From assembly GCF_900188035.1 (NCBI RefSeq), contig NZ_FZNN01000012.1, forward strand, positions 98,974 through 162,973: a DNA stretch of 64,000 nucleotides, in the 5' to 3' direction. Origin of the DNA: Puniceibacterium sediminis. Its GTDB lineage: Bacteria; Pseudomonadota; Alphaproteobacteria; Rhodobacterales; Rhodobacteraceae. Below the pieces are notes generated by a model that saw only the letters and a program-made list of their open reading frames with translations, ran no database searches and had not been told where the DNA came from. Both the position numbers and the translations under genes were made by a program. Shown piece by piece: positions 61,202-64,000 of the stretch. Position 1 is the stretch's first letter, and each line of letters starts with the position of its first letter.

Positions 61202-61213
61202 GGGTTGGTCTCC

Positions 61214-61849
61214 TTATTTCGCAGCCAGATCTTTGGCTTGTTCGATCCAGCCTTCACGCTCGATCCGGCCTTTGAACGACAGCAGCTCGCCGAACTTTTC
61301 GACGTCTGCATCTGTCCATGCAGCGATCTGCGCATAGGTGGTGATGCCTGCATCATGCAGCTTTTTCTCAAGCGCCGGGCCAACACCCGAAAGCACCTTG
61401 AGATCGTCGCCGCCTGCGGCTGCAGCAGCAACCTTGGGCGCAGCGGCCTTCTTTGCAGCCTTGGGCGCCGCAGCGACCGGAGCAGCAGGAGCCGAACCCG
61501 AACCAATCGCGGCCTTCATGCCGGAGTCACCGCCACCCGAGGCGAGAATTTCCGTCACGCGGACCAGCGTCAGCTTCTGACGGTGCCCCTTGGTGCGCTG
61601 CGAACCGTGCTTACGACGACGCTTCACGAAGTGGATGACCTTGTCACCCTTGATTTGGTCAATGACTTCGGCCTGAACAGCCGCGCCCGCCACAAAGGGG
61701 GCGCCGACGGTCAGGTTGTCACCGCCAAGCATCAGAATCTCATTGAACTGGACTTTTTCACCAGCTTCAGCTGCAAGCCGCTCAACCCGGAGCGTATCGC
61801 CCGACTGAACCTTGTACTGCTTGCCACCGGTTTTCATCACCGCAAACAT
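61214..61849 (-). CDS. rplU: 50S ribosomal protein L21 with C-terminal helix-hairpin-helix extension
   Basis: A 211-residue protein. Residues 1-103 are a normal L21 ([20 protein letters not shown] to [19 protein letters not shown] with VRVTEI). After that comes a Gly/Ser- and Ala-rich linker and a separate C-terminal domain with [20 protein letters not shown] and [19 protein letters not shown], which resembles a helix-hairpin-helix module. Ordinary L21 is about 103 residues. The extension recurs in Rhodobacterales as far as I recall; its role on the ribosome is unknown. Confidence 0.96.
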   Translation of the reverse strand: MFAVMKTGGKQYKVQSGDTLRVERLAAEAGEKVQFNEILMLGGDNLTVGAPFVAGAAVQAEVIDQIKGDKVIHFVKRRRKHGSQRTKGHRQKLTLVRVTEILASGGGDSGMKAAIGSGSAPAAPVAAAPKAAKKAAAPKVAAAAAGGDDLKVLSGVGPALEKKLHDAGITTYAQIAAWTDADVEKFGELLSFKGRIEREGWIEQAKDLAAK

Positions 61850-62066
61850 GCGTCTCTTCCTTTATCTTCCGCGTTCTGTGGCCCCTGCCCGTTTGCAGGT
61901 GTTTTCTGGCTTGCGCCGCCTCGAACTGCGCGCCCGCTATGGGCGTCATGTCAATAACCTCTACCGCCGATGCACATGCGTCGACCCGAGAGCCGCGCTT
62001 ATGTTGCCGAAAGCGGCGATTGTCAAGCGGCCCCAAGGCTTAATCAGGCCGACAGCACAAAAATGC

Positions 62067-62876
62067 CTAGAGGTCCTGCGCCTGCATCTGACGGGCTGAG
62101 GCCAAACCCAGCCGGTGCGAAATCTCGTCGTACATCTTGTTGAACCCGGCAAAGAGCGCGCGGTTCATCACACGCCCCTCCTCGCTTGAGGAAATATCGA
62201 TATAATCATCCAGCGTTTCATCGCTGAGCGGCCCATAGGCCAGCAGCAGAAAGCCATAGAGCCATTCGCGCGTATCCTGACGAGTCTCGTCTTCCTGCTC
62301 CCAAACGTCAGCGATGATCTCTGCTTCCGACAGATCGATCGCACCGCCATCAAGAAGCCCGGTGTAGAAGTGGAAACTTGCATTCAGCGCGCCCGCGACG
62401 TTGGACTCGATCAGATCGTTTGCCTCGACAAAGGTTTCCAACTGTCCGAGCCGCGGATCGCCGGTACCATCAAGGTCGCGAAAGGTCGCGCGTGCAACGT
62501 CCTCGACATCCCCTTCCATCATCGCCTGCCGTGCCTCGAGTTCAAGCGCAACAACGCGTTGACCGTCCTGGGTTGCGAAATACTCAAGCAGTGGGGCAAC
62601 ATCCTGATCGCCCATAGATTCGGAAAATTTGGCGCGCACGATCTCATACATACTGTCGGTGTCGTAAATCGAAGACACCACAGCCGACCAAGCTGCGGAC
62701 TTGCCCCCAGGCAACAGATCCCGCGCCAGTTCGTCACCGTAGTCCAGCCCCTCGGTCCGCATGACGTCCACGATCTGTGCTACACCCAGCACATTGATCA
62801 GATCGTCGACCGGTGCGGCCCAGACGGGAAAGGCAGTGACTGCGGCAGCAGCGATGACGCTCAGTCTCGCGAACAT
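62067..62876 (-). CDS. Secreted DUF2059-containing protein
   Basis: A 269-residue protein with a Sec signal peptide (FARLSVIAAAAVTAFPVWA). The rest is helical, with LINVLGVAQIVDVMRTEGLD and a repeat-like ARATFRDLDGTGDPRLGQL then FVEANDLIESNVAGALNASF. This agrees with the DUF2059 group of periplasmic proteins, function unknown. It is not part of the ribosomal operon, since a gap of 218 bases separates it from rplU, and it faces away from the tRNA-Ser. Confidence 0.75.
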   Translation of the reverse strand: MFARLSVIAAAAVTAFPVWAAPVDDLINVLGVAQIVDVMRTEGLDYGDELARDLLPGGKSAAWSAVVSSIYDTDSMYEIVRAKFSESMGDQDVAPLLEYFATQDGQRVVALELEARQAMMEGDVEDVARATFRDLDGTGDPRLGQLETFVEANDLIESNVAGALNASFHFYTGLLDGGAIDLSEAEIIADVWEQEDETRQDTREWLYGFLLLAYGPLSDETLDDYIDISSSEEGRVMNRALFAGFNKMYDEISHRLGLASARQMQAQDL

Positions 62877-63047
62877 GGCGGCGGGATCCTTTGTTGTGTT
62901 GCGCGGTAACTATTCTGCCTGCCAGTGATTTCCAAGCCGCAACTGGGCACGTCCCTGTGATCTATCAGCCCGGATTGCGCAAATTTCTGATTTTCCCTGT
63001 TGCGCCCGCCCCCAACATGAGGCTAAACGCCCCCACCAGGCCCCCGC

Positions 63048-63137
63048 GGAGAGATGCCGGAGTGGTCGAACGGGGCGGTCTCGAAAACCGTTGAGCCTTC
63101 ACGGGTTCCCAGGGTTCGAATCCCTGTCTCTCCGCCA
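63048..63137 (+). tRNA. tRNA-Ser (anticodon CGA)
   Basis: A 90-base type II tRNA. Acceptor GGAGAGA pairs with TCTCTCC, discriminator G, encoded CCA at 63135-63137. The anticodon loop is CTCGAAA with CGA, and the T arm holds GGGTTCGAATCCC. A tyrosine recombinase gene points toward its 3' end, so this tRNA is a likely integration site. Confidence 0.96.
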
Positions 63138-63373
63138 TCGTCTATTTTTTCCTTTATTTCCAAGTGCTTGCAGGTGCATTTTGGCGAACCTCGAAAGAGG
63201 TTCTCCAGTTGTTTGTTGTGGACCGTTATCAGTTAACTGCCCGCTTGGCCAAGCCGACTGTGGTCCCTGCCAATGTTAGGTTACCTGTCAGTTCTTCATG
63301 CAAACGCCTGACGCGATCACGATTACTTTTTCGTCCTCCCGGGGGCAAGCCGGTACACACAGACATTTAGGCG

Positions 63374-63910
63374 TCACTCACCCACTGATCTCGAAAGCTT
63401 GTTCATTGCATCGTCAGCCATCTTCGCTCGGTTGGCGTCCCTTGTGTACCGTTCGACTTCTCTCAGGGTCTTATGCCCCGTAACAGCCATGATTTCATGG
63501 GGCGACGCTCCAGACTCGGCCAATCGACGGGCTATGGCCCTCCTGAGACCATGGGAGGAACACTGGGGGAGCCCAGCCGCGTTGCACCATTTGCGCATAT
63601 CTTTGCCAAGTCCCTTTTCAGATCGAGCTATACCGGAATTCGTTTGCAGAAAGGTTGAGTGTCCTCGCGGAATCCGGTCGATCATCTGCCGGAGATGCGG
63701 ATGGATAGGAATATTTATTTCCTGCCCGTTCGTATTTTCCGTCTTTTGTCGTACATATACGATCCGGTCTCCAAAAATATTTGACGGACCAAGCTTGACC
63801 GCATCAACTCGAGCAGCTCCTGTGTTGAGCATCAAGACCACAGCATTGCGCGGCACAGTTCCTGGTTTATAGAAATCAAAGAAACGAGAAATTTCATCCT
63901 CGGTCGGCAT
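63374..63910 (-). pseudogene. Tyrosine recombinase/integrase, 5' part replaced by an IS junction
   Basis: The visible 178-residue frame holds a full catalytic domain: the first Arg in LNTGAARVDAVKL, Lys in VRQKTEN, the HxxR box in SSHGLRRAIARRLAE, then TGHKTLREVERYT with the last His and the nucleophile Tyr. The N-terminal arm-binding and core-binding regions (about 200 residues in complete enzymes) are missing. The in-frame ATG at 63908-63910 belongs to the end of an inserted IS, not to the native gene. It lies 236 bases from the 3' end of tRNA-Ser and reads toward it, as expected for an integrase next to attL. Confidence 0.8.
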
Positions 63911-64000
63911 TGTTGCACAACTCTGACTATGGACGATTCACAACGTGAATCTATGCGGTTAGAGGGTCTTTATGAGCAAGCCACCTCCCGCCCGCTACCG
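63906..64000 (+). mobile_element. Left end of an IS5-type insertion sequence, cut by window edge
   Basis: The sequence GGCATTGTTGCACAACTC, beginning at about 63906, looks like the terminal repeat of an IS5-family (IS427-like) element. A 7-bp hairpin GATTCAC-AAC-GTGAATC follows at 63931-63947. A transposase-like ORF begins at 63972. The insertion lies inside the recombinase gene. The exact first base and target duplication cannot be fixed without the right end. Confidence 0.7.
63972..64000 (+). CDS. IS5-family transposase, N-terminal fragment at window edge
   Basis: ATG at 63972 opens a frame MSKPPPARYR that runs out of the window. This opening is very like that of IS5-family transposases common in Rhodobacterales (MSKP-x-PARYRTTN). 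Only ten residues are visible, so the call depends on the terminal-repeat-like sequence just upstream. Confidence 0.6.

Overview
The window is high-GC chromosomal DNA of an alphaproteobacterium, almost certainly a Rhodobacterales member of the Roseobacter type. The grounds are a Rhodobacter capsulatus-type gene transfer agent (GTA) cluster in canonical order, a ChpT histidine phosphotransferase, ornithine-lipid genes (olsBA), a ribosomal protein L21 with a long C-terminal extension, and small alphaproteobacterial families (Usg, DUF3553, DUF6614). Genus cannot be fixed from sequence alone. There is no rRNA operon and no CRISPR array. Two tRNA genes are present: Leu(UAG) and Ser(CGA).

Layout. 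(1) 1-12.45 kb, minus strand: GTA structural cluster from g1 (small terminase) to the N-terminal half of g15, which runs off the left edge. A candidate promoter and a terminator-shaped hairpin lie just upstream of g1. (2) 12.7-17.5 kb: FAH-family enzyme, mltG, fabF, a glycosyltransferase-like protein and a DUF2934 protein. (3) 17.4-28.4 kb: M20 amidohydrolase, FAD oxidoreductase, argE-like deacetylase, EEP lipoprotein and a dipeptide/oligopeptide ABC transporter whose fused ATPase gene is divergent from the binding-protein and permease genes. (4) 28.4-33 kb: a decayed IS3-type orfA fragment, dusA, a TSUP permease, tRNA-Leu and nnr. (5) 33.2-44.8 kb: glnB-glnA behind a sigma-54-like promoter, lytic transglycosylase, DUF3445 protein, GDPD, mfd, hemB, a SYLF lipoprotein and usg. 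(6) 45-56.7 kb: gyrA, several small unknown genes (one with a Gly/Pro-rich hinge behind a strong leader hairpin), carboxypeptidase Taq, ctaA, an RNA methyltransferase, an 11-bp tandem repeat, thiE, olsA-olsB, a DUF3553 gene and chpT. (7) 56.7-62.9 kb, minus: obgE-proB-proA, an acetyltransferase, rplU-rpmA and a DUF2059 secreted protein. (8) 63.0-64.0 kb: tRNA-Ser followed by a tyrosine recombinase whose 5' part is cut by the left end of an IS5-type element, so the right edge is the start of an integrated element at a tRNA.

Connections. GTA production in Rhodobacterales is controlled by the CckA-ChpT-CtrA relay, so the window carries both the GTA particle genes and the phosphotransfer protein of that relay, 44 kb apart. 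glnB-glnA form the nitrogen-assimilation pair. The transporter and the three amide-bond or amino-acid enzymes beside it could form a peptide or N-acyl amino acid uptake and degradation set; this is inference from proximity.

The least explained sequences are the GTA leader, the hinge protein at 49.15 kb with its leader hairpin, the 11-bp repeat at 53.3 kb, and the recombinase/IS junction at the right edge. I did not find a clearly new multi-gene system.
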